DNA from: Bradysia coprophila
Lineage: Eukaryota > Arthropoda > Insecta > Diptera > Sciaridae
DNA length: 64,000 nucleotides
Direction: 5' to 3'
Assembly: GCF_014529535.1 (NCBI RefSeq)
Contig: NW_023503608.1
Location: forward strand, 3,162,001-3,226,000
Numbering within the stretch: the stretch's first letter is position 1; the number at the start of each line of letters is the position of its first letter. Both the position numbers and the translations under genes were made by a program. This document shows positions 24,305 through 36,806 of this stretch, one piece after another. The notes beneath the pieces were generated by a model. It saw only the letters and a program-made list of their open reading frames with translations. It ran no database searches and was not told the origin of the DNA.

Positions 24305-25057
24305 ATGGATTCTGCTAACACCTCGAGGACCTGCATTTGGGCATTATTGTGTCTTCTAACATTGTGCAGTGAAACAGAAGCACGACCAACAGACAACATT
24401 TTCGATTTCGATACTATCATTAACCGGACCACAGAGACATTTTACAAAATCTATGATCCCATTGCCAATTATACAAAGGATTTCGTTGGTAATATTTCGA
24501 CGGACGGTCATGATGCCTTTCATATTAACAATAATTCGTTGGTGAATATACCGGAGGACAGTGTATGTATCGATTCACCAGTGTCGGAATTAGTGCGCAC
24601 GCTAAGAATGATTAAAATGCACAAATTTTAAATTACACATGCATGTAGGACATTGTAGGTGTGCGCACTAATGTAACGACAACTTATCCAGATTTTGATT
24701 GCCTTTTAATTCTGTCAAAAATTCATGTTTCAGTTGAGAAACTGTTCGATTGTTATTGGTGGTGCGCTTGCTGGAGCTGGTATTGGGGTCGTAACTATCT
24801 TGATTGGTGTACCTTTGGTATTATGCCTATTCGGTTTCACTTGCTGGGGTATTATGGCTGGATCAGCTGCTGCTTGCTGTCAATCGGGAATTGGTAATGT
24901 ACCCGCTGGCAGCTGCTTTTCTTGCTTTCAGAGCCTAGGCGCTGGAGGCTGTGGATGTATGTACTTGATAATTGCGTGTATTGTCGGAATTCCACTCGGA
25001 TTGTACGCAGGTGGTTTATATGCTGAAACGTATGTTCATTGCTTTACTTCCCCGTAA
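24305..25057 (+). CDS. Secreted/membrane protein with ISG12/IFI6-16-like domain (2 exons, possibly 3)
   Basis: Exon 1 is 24,305-24,562 (donor GTATGT), exon 2 starts at 24,734 after TTTCAG; both junctions are phase 0, giving ~192 aa if it ends at 25,057. Residues ~1-28 look like a signal peptide (core CIWALLCLLTLC). The next ~58 residues hold four N-glycosylation sequons (NRT, NYT, NIS, NNS). Exon 2 is a hydrophobic Gly/Ala/Cys-rich domain that matches the interferon-induced 6-16/ISG12 family pattern GFTxxGIxAGSxAA...AGS...QSLGAxG, here GFTCWGIMAGSAAACCQSG then AGSCFSCFQSLGAGG. Vertebrate members are small membrane proteins linked to innate immunity and mitochondria or ER; the role here is unknown. 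A GTATGT at ~25,030 and acceptor near 25,154 allow an alternative third exon. An upstream in-frame ATG at 24,248 is possible but would bury the signal peptide. AATAAA follows near 25,229. Confidence 0.72.
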
Positions 25058-25257
25058 TTCCGTTATTTCTTTGAGCATTTTTCGTCTCAATTTTATGAGA
25101 ATTTGAAACAATGAACAATCGTAAGTTAAGACTGAGAATATTTTTGGTTAGCAACGTTGCCATCAATTAAACATAAGCTCGTATCTCGTAAATTCAGAGC
25201 ACTACCTTTACTGTAGCACTAAATTTCTTTAATAAAAAATTGACTTTCCAAACAATT

Positions 25258-27240
25258 TTACTGTTTCTTCGATTTCTTTTTATGTCCAGGCGGCCTTTCC
25301 AAATTCTCCCTTTCTTTAGCGGACAATCTACCGGTAATCCGTTGATCGTAGTCAAAATGTAACGATCTGAAGACCATGAAAGCCACAAACGATATCAATG
25401 ACAATACCGTCAATAATTCCGCATGATTTCTACACAAATTTTGGTTGAATAGAAAAAGGTTTTTCTTAAAAGATTTTCCATTCATTCACTTACTCGAACT
25501 CAGTTCCACATATTGTGTACCAGACACTGTTGTTCGACGGTGGTTTCTGACCCGGTAAACAATGGAAGTCATAGTACTTCTCATCATAGTCGGTCACGCA
25601 TAGATATTTTCGTTTTTGAAGCGTCTGGCAAGTAGAAACACATCATTTTGAGTCTGCAATTCACTTTCCACAGTAATCATCATACCTTTAGTACAGTCTC
25701 CACTGGGACCATTTCATTACAATCACCGATTCTTTCATGTAGACCAACTGCAATCACGTCTTTAGGATTGATGAAAATAGCCGTAAGCAGCTGGACAGCA
25801 TAGTGACAAATCAAATGGACAATAAGCAACTTCGAGAGGAAACTCATTCTGGAAAATCAACCAAAGTTATAGTCTTCTATTGACCTGTTACCATGTGAAC
25901 CAATCCTTTATTAGCTTTAAAGAACCTTTTGATATGTTTTTGGTTACTATCCATGGGATTCAAAGTTCAAAGTTGCGAACGTTTTAAAGCTAATAACGAA
26001 TTGAACTGCAGATCGATGCCTTACTTTTGTGGTTCCGAATATCGGTTACTTTTCCTATCGAATTTCCATACGATTGACGTGAAAATAATTAGTATCGTTA
26101 TACTGGTTACTTCACTCGGCACACCGAAAAAGTCATGTAACGGATGATATAAAGGAATAAATAACAAACAACCGCCGGGCATACTAAACAAAGCGCTGAT
26201 GACTATAGCAACAAGTTCAGAGGATCTATGATGTTAACAATTAGTTGAGAGTTCAGATGTATAGAATAACCACAACACTTACATCGTTCCCCGCTCCCAT
26301 TTCCCCAAATCTCGTTTATCTAGCCAGCTTCTCGTTTTATGGAAGAAAAATTGAAAACTGGCCGAAAAGCACACATGAAAATAGTAAGAATTCCATGGAA
26401 CCCAGTAATGACGGTCGGCTGAGAAAACACATTTCAGGTTACGTTTATCAGGTGGAGCAGGAATTGGTCTCACCAATGTTTGGATCAGTATCGTGCCAAA
26501 TCCAGTGCAAATATTTAATTCCAATTATGTCGTACGGCATATCGATCAATACAGTCATCAGGCCAACGGCCAAATGCTCGGCATATCCACATTTCAGTTT
26601 CATTTTCGACATAGCCCAGGAGGAATGGTAGTAGAACACTGGATCTATACGTAAAATTGTTGTCAAATTGCGTCGTTTTTGGAGTTAAAAACATTTCTAG
26701 TATCTTACATAGAAATACCACGTACAGTGGCAAGCGTCGCTCAACGAAGGTGAAGATACCTTGTGCTGAAACATTTTTTTTCAAAATTAAATTTTCTGAG
26801 TTTCGAACTCTACCCGTAAGTCTAGTATTACCATGCCAGAAATTATCTATGTGTGGAACGAAATATGCCATAAGCTCAACCGTAAAACCGTGGAAAATCG
26901 ACGCGAAATATAGAAACGGCCATCGTCCACCTTGTTTCAACGCTTAAACATGAAAGAGGAAATGAATAGCTGAGCACAGTCTGTGTTTCAATTAGTCTTA
27001 CAGTGGAAGAACATCAGTATGCCACCGATTATAAAGACTGATTCACAGAAGATGTAACTCTTATGAGCTCGCCACATATTAGCCGGCTCAACATAGGCCA
27101 CAAACCAATCCCAGAACTATAACGTATAACTCAAGTCATTTATCAATGTTAAACTAACAGCAGCTGCATGCACTTACCCCATTATATTCGAGATTGGATA
27201 TTTCCTCACCGAAACCGGCGATGTTGAGTTTTGAACTCAT
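25258..27240 (-). CDS. Conserved polytopic membrane protein of unknown function (about nine exons)
   Basis: A complete gene can be followed on the minus strand. It starts at ATG 27,240 (MSSKLNIAGFGEEISNLEYN), exon 2 is 27,116-27,002, and further exons follow near 26,935, 26,766, 26,650, 26,490, 26,225, 25,845 and 25,620; the last exon ends at 25,258. Junctions carry GT/AG and keep frame. Striking conserved segments are GGRWPFLYFASIFHGFTVEL, PHIDNFWH, ERRLPLYVVFLYP, LIDMPYDIIGIKYLHWIWHD and HYWVPWNSYYFH, separated by hydrophobic helices (at least seven). The tail is basic (PPGHKKKSKKQ), like an ER-retrieval-type cytosolic end. I associate these His/Trp/Asp-rich motifs with an uncharacterised insect membrane family (possibly DUF7802), but the function is unknown. 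The conserved HIDNFWH and WHDTDPN motifs could bind a metal (inference). Confidence 0.8.
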
Positions 27241-27585
27241 TTTAATCAACTGACGAGTAGCAACAAATGTTCGAATTCGTTGATAAAATAGGAATCAAAT
27301 TTAATTTATCAGCCTCTTCGAATATTTTGACGTTAACAGCGATAGCTTATCTTAAGAACAATGTAACAAGAGTGTGAGCACCTATCTTACGTACCGAAGT
27401 TGTTACAAAGTACTCAGACTTTCTGAGATAAAACGTAAAAGCAAAATGTTAGCTCACTCTTAAACTTTAGGTTGAGAAAAGTGAAGAGTAAAGTTGGTAA
27501 TTGGTCATGAGAAGAGTACACAGTCTTCATATGTCTAATCCGGAATTCGTTTCAGTCTGTCGTCCTCTTCAAGATTTAAATTATT

Positions 27586-28325
27586 ACAAGGACCTTATAG
27601 ACACGACGCAGGTTATAGTTCGAAACGCAGACAATGAACAAATAGTATGTTGTGTTACAAGTATTGTAATGTTGATTTTTTCAGCACTAGACCCAAGTTT
27701 TCCTTACGAGCGGAGCGAGTAAGGAAAATTGGGTCGTGTGCTGAAAAAATCTCATTACAATACGTTTTTTTAAAACGAATGCTGTAATAACTCATACGAA
27801 TTTCATTTCAACACTGGTTTGAGTGTTGTAATAAGCCATGAAAACGGGTGTTGTAATTTTGGACATTTCAATCTAGTTATCGATATTGAAATCCGTCGTA
27901 TTTCAATTCTCGGTGGCACAAACAATATTTGTGCCACCGAGAATTGAAATATGACGGATTTCAATATCGATAACTAGATTGAAATGTCCAAAATTACAAC
28001 ACCCGTTTTCATGGCTTATTACAACACTCAAACCAGTGTTGAAATGAAATTCGTATGAGTTATTACAGCATTCGTTTTAAAAAAATGCAAAGCAACGTGA
28101 TCGATCAAATTCGAAGAGTGATTGTTTACAATGAAAATTCTGAATTTTTGTGCATTTGTCTATTTCAATTCTCGGTTGGCACAAAGCATGATGTGTTACA
28201 CGTATTGTAATGAGATTTTTTCAGCACACGACCCAATAGTGCTGAAAAAATCAACATTACAATACTTGTAACACAACATACTATTACACATGTGAATCGG
28301 ATTTCTTTATAGTCCAGGTCCTTGT
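27586..28325. repeat. ~740-bp compound palindrome
   Basis: The inner arms 27,763-27,922 and 27,928-28,087 are almost perfect reverse complements of ~160 bp separated by only 5 bp. The outer arms repeat the pattern: ~49 bp at 27,641-27,690 is matched inverted at ~28,238-28,287, and ACAAGGACCT at 27,586 pairs with AGGTCCTTGT at 28,316. Between left outer and inner arms sits a further hairpin (27,685-27,745) with TTTTCCTTAC/GTAAGGAAAA and a GAGCGGAGCGAG loop. It is a non-coding fold-back element; similar hairpins occur at 29,003-29,110 and 43,093-43,205. Confidence 0.85.
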
Positions 28326-28329
28326 GTCA

Positions 28330-31300
28330 AAAAAATGGCTCTGTGCGCCTTAAGTTTTTTTTTCCTCAATTCTGTCGATGGTTAAGGTAACAGCAGGCCA
28401 ATGAGGCCAATTCATAAGAAAAAAACCAGTAGGGAACGGTTCCCTGGGAACCAGAAAAATCGTCATAATTCGCTGCATTTCTATAGTTCTAGGATAGGGA
28501 AGACAGTAGACCATGAAGACGTCATTTATTTTTATTTTTAGGAACTGACCTCTGGTGACTTCAAACTTGTTAAAAGTCCAAATGTTAAAGAAGAGCTAAA
28601 AACGTTAGGATTTGAATTATTTTGGATGGGTTATTCTATAAACAGTCGCAAAAAAAATTTCATACTGGAACGGGACCAATAAAATAGTTATGTCACACGA
28701 AAAAGCTTTCGTAAAAGTAAATTGAAATTTTTATAGAGAAAATAGATTTTGTGCATCCGACAACTGAAATACGACCTATTTTGCCATGATTTTTCATTAA
28801 GAAATGTCAGTTTTTCCCGAACTATATATCGTGCGGGAAAAAATTTCATTTCTTTACGATTTATAGTGCGGGAAAAGAATTACATGAATTTTTCTATGAC
28901 TATACGATTGATTAAATTTAATATGGTGAATGTGAAGTGTGTTTGTTTTCAAGTAAATTGATGTGTTTTGTCTATTTCAGTTGTCCGATGTACAAAACGT
29001 TGTTCGTACCTCGACAGGAAATGGATTTTTTCAGCGCACGTCCTAATTTTCCTTACTCGCTTCGCTCGTGCTGGTGCTGAAAAAATCATCATTTCCTGTC
29101 TTGGTACGAAAAATACTATTATAGATCCCAAATATGGAATTTTCCATAATCGTTGAACCGAAATCAAGGAGAGGAAATGTATGTGCAAGAAATACTTGAA
29201 TGAGTATCCCAAATTATAGCTACGTACGTTTTGTTGATCTGGAAAAAACTTACAAAATTCTTATAAGGACATACATGACTTTCCCAGGCCATATCCCAGG
29301 CTACTGAACATGGATCATGGCCGTCCGGCTGAAATCAGAAGTACTTGAATGTAGCTTTCGAATGACACCAATTTTATGAAAAATAAATTGGAAATGGCCA
29401 GGGAAAATGGCTTGAAAGTTGATGAATTTTCCAGGACACATTTTGGAGGAACCCTTATACCAGATTTTCCATTTTCCGGAAAAAAAATTGTCCCATAACT
29501 TTTCGTGGCAAACAACATGGAATAAATACCTGAACTATTATTTACGCAAAACTATATTTTTTGCTATCAAGATTTTTATGACATGATGGTATAACATTGC
29601 TGAGATCGTACAACGTGCCGGAGATGAAATGGCTTACGTTAAGCGAATTTGGAAATTATTGATCGGAGATTATAAAAATTGCCTTTGTGAAAGACTAAAA
29701 AAGAAATTGCCGAGGGGGTAACCACTGTGGAATTTTTGAGACAGACCAATGGAATCTTTGGAAATTTTTTGAATTTGGGGAAATCTTGGGAAATTAGCAG
29801 AGTTTTAGGAATGAAATGGAACTATTGAAATTTTGAGTGGAATTTTATGGAAATATTTAGAATATCGAGTGGAAATTAAAATGATTATTTAGGATTTGCG
29901 TTGGCGAATACTTGACTGACCTTGACTCCGCTTCAATGAAATTTCTTAATGTTTGATTTGATCTTTTATGTTGTCTGAAACCACGGAATTTTTGGAATTA
30001 AACTGGAATCTTTGAATGGAATTTTAGGAACTTACACCTAATGAACTTTGTTTAGAAATTGTTTTCTATTTTTAACATTATTCAATCCACAAATACAATC
30101 CAAATTGAATTATCCAATACAATCATCCATATGAAATCACATTGAAACATAGCTCGATTGCACTTACAATTATACGCGCGAGACAGCAGTATCAGTATGA
30201 ATGTGCTTAACATGCACGAAGTAAGTACATGGTATGTAAGAAGTCTTTCATTTGTGGATTGAGAAAGTGTGGTATGTTAGTAAAGGGAATAAAAGTTTCT
30301 AAGCTAGACTTTTCGGGTGTAGTTGAATTTTTGGAATTGATAATTGAATAGTTGAAGATGCACCTTTCGAAGATGCACCAATCAATATTCACTTTGTGAA
30401 TATATGGAATTTTATAGGACTTCCCAACATCAATAATGAAATAATTAATTTCTAACGCTAATCGCCAAAGCACATTTGAAGTGAGTTATAGTGATTCCTC
30501 ATTGAATGCGAGACCATTCATTCATTAACAACTTCTCAATCAACACAACAACAGAATTTTCATTCAATTTCTACTTCCATACCACTTCTTCGTAGTGCTA
30601 TGCGTTTTCATATAAAATTACGCGGCTGTATGCGTGCCATCTGTTAGAATTTGATTCATAAAATGTTACATCAATGAAGCGGGCACAGGGTGCTTCTCAG
30701 TTTGTTTGTTTGCGTTTTAGAATTCATTGATGATGTCATATTCATAAACACTCGAAATTTACTCTGATGCGGAATATGGCAATTGTTAGATTCCAATCAA
30801 AACAACCAATAAAATTCGATCATCTCGTATGCATGACTAATAAATCCAGAAACGTCTTACCTTAATGTAATCGTAACTAAAAATTAGTTTCAAAACAAAG
30901 ACTAAAGCTGACGAATGAGTGGTGATTGAGGTGTAAGTGATAATGGAATCAAAAACAATAAATTCAAATCCAATTGTGTGAATTGTGTGCCAAGTACATT
31001 GATATGCTTTGTAGCACCTGTAATACATTTGTTTGATAAGAATTTCACTTTAATGCACTGATTTATTACACAGTGTGCAGTTATTGTATACCACACACGA
31101 AACGAGAATGTTTGAAATCTTAATAATCTTAAATTTTCTTATTTTTAGATACGCTTCGTCTGTGGAATATATCACACACGTAAAGTCACTGTTGGTCGAG
31201 TTAATTACATAATTTGCGGTGTCTTCTAGTCTAGTTTTATCGAGAAGTTGATTTTTGTTCCTAAAACAAATCGCTTACTCCACTGACAACGACCGAATAG

Positions 31301-31346
31301 ACAAAAAATAATTTAATTTCGAACGACGACCAAGTGAACCACCAAA
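28330..31346. other. Long intergenic region with one hairpin and a degenerate repeat
   Basis: No gene is supported. 29,003-29,110 is a hairpin (listed separately). 29,740-30,030 is a degenerate, purine-rich run of GGAATTTT-like words suggestive of an eroded short tandem repeat. The rest is AT-rich with unsupported short frames; the last ~100 bp are probably promoter/5' UTR of the PQ-loop gene. Confidence 0.45.
29003..29110. repeat. Hairpin element with GCTTCGCTC-type loop
   Basis: TTCGTACC pairs with GGTACGAA, GACAGGAAATG with CATTTCCTGTC, and GATTTTTTCAGC with GCTGAAAAAATC. The loop contains CTCGCTTCGCTCG. The TTTTTTCAGCAC stem is shared with the palindrome at 27,586-28,325, so this is a dispersed family. 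Confidence 0.7.
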
Positions 31347-32169
31347 ATGATTGATTTAATCGGTCGCGGTATATTGATCATTATATCGGACATACTCAGC
31401 ATATTGACGATCGGTTTTTGTTTGATACAAAAAATTCCGCAAATTAAGACATTGTACAATAACAAATCGGCTAGAGGTATGATTGGAGCTGATCCGATTA
31501 CAGTTTGTGTGTATACTAAACACTCTCAATTACCGTTTTCAGGTATCAGCGCCACATCTTTGTATTTGGAGCTATTTTCCTATTCGATAATGATGAGCTA
31601 CAACTACTGCAATCGATATTCCATATTGTCGTACATGGAATATCCCATTCTGTTGTTTCAGGAGTACATTCTAATCTACTTGGTGTTAAAGTACCGACGA
31701 CAGTTGAACGCAAATTCGTATAAGATTGCCGGCGCTTACTTCTTCGCACTGTCGATGTTCCTGACGAACATTATTCCGACATTTATACTGGCAATGCTTG
31801 TGGTGAGTTGTGTTGTGTCGGTCATCTGATCGTTGACTTAACAAAATGCGGAAAAAAATTCTTTCAGCCATTCTGCACACCAATCGGTGCCACAAGCAAA
31901 GTCATCCAATTGTACGAAATAATTCGCACAAAGAATGCTAGCTCGGTGAATCTGACTACATGGATGATATCGGCCTTCACCAACTTGAGTACGAAAATTG
32001 TTTTTAATTTTTAGTTCAAACTAACAAATGTCGATTTTCAGCTCGTATCTACACCGTTATGGTCGATTCAGCTGATCGAATGCTACTTGCCAACTTTTCG
32101 ATATCATTTCTGTTGAGCGGATCAATTTATCTTGCTGCATTTTACTATAAGAAGCCGAAAGTTCATTAG
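31347..32169 (+). CDS. PQ-loop repeat protein, SLC66A3/PQLC3-like (4 exons)
   Basis: Exons 31,347-31,476, 31,543-31,802, 31,868-31,988 and 32,042-32,169, all with GT..AG introns of 53-66 bp and consistent phase, give 212 aa, close to the ~200 aa of the human protein. The first PQ-loop repeat reads QKIPQIKTLYNNKSARGISA; further matches are SLYLELFSY, MEYPILLFQEYILIYLVLKY and, in the second half, ATSKVIQLYEIIRTKNASSV with TTWMISAFTNLTRIY. About seven hydrophobic helices are visible. The family holds lysosomal or ER membrane transporters; the substrate of the A3 type is not settled. The end of the gene faces the end of TAF2 386 bp away (convergent). Confidence 0.9.
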
Positions 32170-32554
32170 ATGTTGAACAATTGAACTACCCTTTCGAACA
32201 CAAACACAAAGACAAAAATTGCCAAAGACATTAACATTGTACGCTTCCTAATGGATATTCTAGAGTCTCCGTACTATTTTACATACAAATTTCTAGTCAT
32301 AAACGCTCATCTAATGTGTAACATTACTAAGGCAAAACTTACTTTTAACTAACACTTTAAGTCAGTCTTTTATTAAAGGTGGAGACACTCACGAAGTCAA
32401 GTTGAGAATCCAAGTTCAAGATTCTACGAACCTTACCAGGTCTCCCGTCGCTTGCACATCTATAAATTCCGGACTGTATCGATTCAGATCACAAATTAAA
32501 CTCGGATTTCTAATTCCCTTATTCAATTTGTAATTTCCATGAATTTCAATCGAA
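32170..32554. other. Convergent 3' intergenic spacer
   Basis: Short spacer between the PQ-loop gene stop and the TAF2 stop. It must hold both 3' UTRs; no clear AATAAA was found on either strand near the stops. Confidence 0.5.
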
Positions 32555-35500
32555 TTACATCGTCAAATCCAACTGGCTGGGTATGCTATTACTCGAACTG
32601 TCCGCCGAGCTTAAAGTTTCCGGCGTTTCATCTTTGACTTGCTCTTGTAATCGCACCACATTCGTTTCCTTTTTCTCTTTGCTCTTCTCCTTGTTATGCT
32701 TATGTTTGTGCTTGTGTTTGTGCTTCTTCTTGTCCTTTTTCTTCTTTTTCGGCTTCGACTGACCTTCTGACTTCACTTTCGACGCTTCATCTTCTTGTTT
32801 GAACATTCCTGGCTCAAATCCCACCGGTGGTGCATTACTGTCGACCAGAATTCCCGGTAGAGAGGCTGAGTCTTCGGAACAGAAGTCAGTTTTTGCTTTC
32901 TTAGCCTCGCTTGGCTGAAATTCGATCGGTTTCTTTTCGTCGATGTCTTCAACGTCAATTATTTCCTCCTGGAACGAAATGGAAAAGCTGTTAGTCTAGG
33001 ACATTTCCATCATGCAACGCTTCCTTACCTTTATCGTTTTCACTGCTTCAACCTCCTGCGATTCAACTTTCAAGTCCACTGGGCCAAATGATTGCTCAGC
33101 GGTACGTTTCAGCGAATTCTCTTGTACTTCGATGTCAGGCTCAACCGGAACTACGTCAACAATGTCAATCGGTTTTTCGTCTATTGGGCTCGGCGCTCTG
33201 GTTTTGACTTCGGCTTGAACTGGTTGCACTTTTTGCGGCTTAAACATTGCCGATAATTCAGGAGTCGGTAAGCACATCGGTCGCTTATTTCCGTACAGTG
33301 CATAGTACAGATCTACCATGTCGCACCGTAGACGTGAATCGTGTGAAAGAAGAGTGCTGAAATTCATTGGGTGTGAATTACATCGCATTATGACTGAACA
33401 AGGGCAAACATTACTTCATACTCGTCCAGATACGTTCGACCAATTCTTCTCGATCAAGTTTATGTCGATGAGCCTTTTCGAATGGAGGATTATCGATCAA
33501 CAATCTCGCCAATTCATGTCTAACCATTGGATCAGGATCGGTTTCCAGTAGGTCCATCAGATGTTGTAAATCCTCCCATCGGCCATCCACTTTCACGAAA
33601 TCCACTAGACATTCCATTGCAGCAATGCGAACATCAATGTACTGACCATAGGCTGCATAACTGCGATAGATTTTCGGATTGGACGGCAAATGTCCACACT
33701 TTTGCAGTTTACGCAGCACTTTTAAGCAGGATACTGTCACCGAGTACTTGTACGATGGCAGTTGCTTTTCCAAATTCAACAAACGTGTCACTTCTTCCAG
33801 AACCAGTCTACGGGAATAAACGACAAATTTACGTCAATAAAATCGAATTGTGACAATCGGGACAATCGTATCTCGTACTTGGCATCAGCTGACAAGTTCT
33901 CGGCTGTGATTGGTGCTCCTTGCTGCACAACCGATATAACCGGCGTTATTGACTGGCCGAGTGCATCGACCAATGCTGCACGATAGTAATTATCCGAGTA
34001 ATGATTTCGGGAATTGTCATTGTACTTGAACAAGTCCAACAGAAATCGGAAAACTTCACTGGGACATATACCATGCGAAGTACGTAAGCCTGTTTAAAGA
34101 AAGTGAAAGTGAATGTCAAACCTATCGTATTCGGTAGTCCACAAACCTGCCATTGCTACTGGAATGGTCTTCTGTAAAAAGTAGTGCTGGAAGTTGGAGA
34201 AATTATTCTGTTTGATGATATGACGCGCACTGAACGAACCAAAAAATTTCCGAAATATTGCCAGCATGGCTGGTGGACCTTGCCATGTTGTAATCATGGA
34301 TGTGGCCACCTGAAAAAACACATTTTTGTAAGAGGACACATTTCCGAATTCCACACTGTCAATACCTTTGTCAAACATTGGGCTGCTTTGCATCGCACTG
34401 AATGGAAGCATTGCGGATTTTCGATTGTGTCAGTCAGTGCCATCCGGGTGGCTGGTGTTGCATATTTTTCCAACGCAGCAATTGCATCAAGCTGTGCAGT
34501 AACATCACGTTCATGTCTCAATTGGAATTGCCATTGAAAATCGGGTTGTTCAATGATCACGGAACGAGAGATGATCATCTCCGGATCGAGCCGTATCCAT
34601 AAAACCGGTGAGTCACTGCAAAAAGACGGATTAATTTACCATTTTGTTCACACAAAGGGCAATAATGGACTTACTCCATTGGTGACAGATCCATGTCAAC
34701 CTCTTCACCCGTACACAGTGGAATTTTCTTTTTCTTGTTACGTCGACTCTTTGAGTGGCACGTAATATCTGCTTTGACGATTGTGTTCTCAATTTGCAGT
34801 GTATGCTTGAATGTTCCATCCAATTCCTGCAATTGAACCAACAACGGCCCAACATACTTTTTGACACCCTTCTGATTTACACAGTCTTGTCGTATTTCCA
34901 GCTCGATGGTATTACGCTTACGATTGAAAATGGAAGTCAGCAGAAATTTGGCATGGCCACCGGTTCGTACCCACTGGTCCATAAACACAGACATGTCCTT
35001 GCCAGTAACAGTAAAAATTGCTTTGGTGAACACATTCGTCGATATGAGCAAGTGATGCCACAGGCCATTTCCAATTTTCGTTACCGCAGCGTTAGCGGCT
35101 AATGCCAACTGTTTGTTGTACACTTGCAACAGCAATTCTTGACCGATTCGATGCTCCAACATCCGAATGATGACGTGAGCCTTCTTACGCATCGCATCGA
35201 TGTATTTCGGTGACATGGTGTGCAGGTTTTTGATGGGGAAATAGTGAACAATTTCCTGTTGTTTGGTTACCGTTGCCGGAGAGTTAGTTGTAACCGGCAG
35301 TGGAGCAGGTGGTTGACTGCTATCTAAAATAATTCCACCGAATTGTTCCTCGTATTTGACCACTTCTGCAAGTTCGTTTTGGACCCATTCACGGTACGCG
35401 TTATTACCGAAACATTTCTTCGAATACAAGCCACACAGATACTCAGCTATTCCTTTCGCCAACCAAGTGTCCGACCAATTTTGCATTGTGATGAAACAAC

Positions 35501-36806
35501 CAAAAAATTGTTCCGCGATTGCCTTGGACATAGCAGTCCGGGTTATGTACGTTTGGTCTATGATGGCAATCGAATGCAGTAAATTCGTTGACAAGATACT
35601 CATTGTAGAGTACGCTCGGACATCAACATCGCACTCATCGACGAACACCTGTTTGTAACAGGAGAATGGATATCGTGTCGACAGGAGCTCTTCAAAAAAC
35701 TCGAACGCTTCGTACATATAACGCACCGAATTCTTGAGCAGTGGCATCAGTTGTGGTAAACAAAAATGCGTCACCTCGTGCATGTTTGGATCGACATAGA
35801 TCTCAAATGGTCCAACGGCTAATGCAATATTCGGGGCGCATATCGGTGTGGATAGAACGTAATGATACGTTTTGCGACGCATATCCGGTGTATAAATTAC
35901 TTCGGTCAACTCACCGCAAGAGACAGCCGTCATGTGTTCATCGACAGTAAACTCTAACTTCCATGTGCACGGTTCGGCAAAACTGTCAACACACGGGAAC
36001 CACAGCCGTGATGAATTTTCATGACCGTATGTGTAAAGGTGGGCTGGTTGTTTATTGATCGGTTCGTCCGGTTCCGGTATGACAAAGTGAATTCCGCCCT
36101 CAGGATTTTCCAACGAAAATTCGATTCCGATTCTCAGGCCACGACCTTCGCCTATTAAATGTCCAGCATCCGTTGGTATTTGAATGACTAATTCACCGGC
36201 ATTGTTGTCCGGATCGACCTTTTGTGCGGCTGCTAGATGGTTCTTGGAAAATGTTTCCAGTGAACGTCTGAAAGCGATTGCACATGAAATCGACAATCAA
36301 AATTACGGATTTTAGTTGGCCTACGTTTTGGTATCATTTTGACACACATCCAAGAAAGGATCAAAGTACTGGAAAGTGGCTTCCGTCGTGTCATTTAAAA
36401 CAACTTTGTAAATGCGACACTGTTTTGCATTGAGACGAATCGTTCTCAAGGAATCCTTGGTTGGAACGATGGTCAACTCTACAAATCCCTGCAGAGAAAG
36501 TAATGATTGTTGTTAGTCGATGTGGACCTAGAAACGTGTCATATTTGATCTTACAATTATGCTACGGCGTTCGAAGCTGATGCCGGTCAAACTCAAAATT
36601 TGATGGGCTGTAAAATAAAAATGGAAAAAATTCGTCATTTGTCCGATCTTTCTTGGTTTATTCAAAAATCCAAGTGCAGTCACGCACTGGAATGTATGTA
36701 AACATAAGACGTGTTGACCAAAACACAAAATATTTGGATGAAGGAACATTGGAGATACTTATAATTTGAATGGTCGTACGACATCCGCAGTCTTTTCCTT
36801 TTTCAT
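32555..36806 (-). CDS. Taf2: TFIID subunit 2 (TAF2), about ten exons
   Basis: Coding exons run from ~36,806 ([15 protein letters not shown]) through 36,607-36,556, 36,488-36,325, 36,267-34,675 (the M1-aminopeptidase-like body), ~34,618-34,320, ~34,310-34,147, ~34,090-33,885, ~33,810-33,415, ~33,353-33,030 and ~32,970-32,555, about 1,200 aa in total, as in human TAF2. Diagnostic blocks are [78 protein letters not shown] and a [15 protein letters not shown] tail. TAF2 binds the Initiator at core promoters as part of TFIID in the nucleus; like other TAF2s it lacks the catalytic zinc site of M1 peptidases. One oddity: exon 1 is followed by TATAAGTATC instead of a GT donor in the phase needed to join exon 2 (CCCATCAAATT). 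Confidence 0.95.

Noticed and set aside
27501-27722. 73-codon frame at the edge of the large palindrome
   Set aside because: Runs into the fold-back arm; coding unlikely.
29315-29518. Reverse-strand 67-codon frame
   Set aside because: No recognisable features; probably part of an unclassified repeat.
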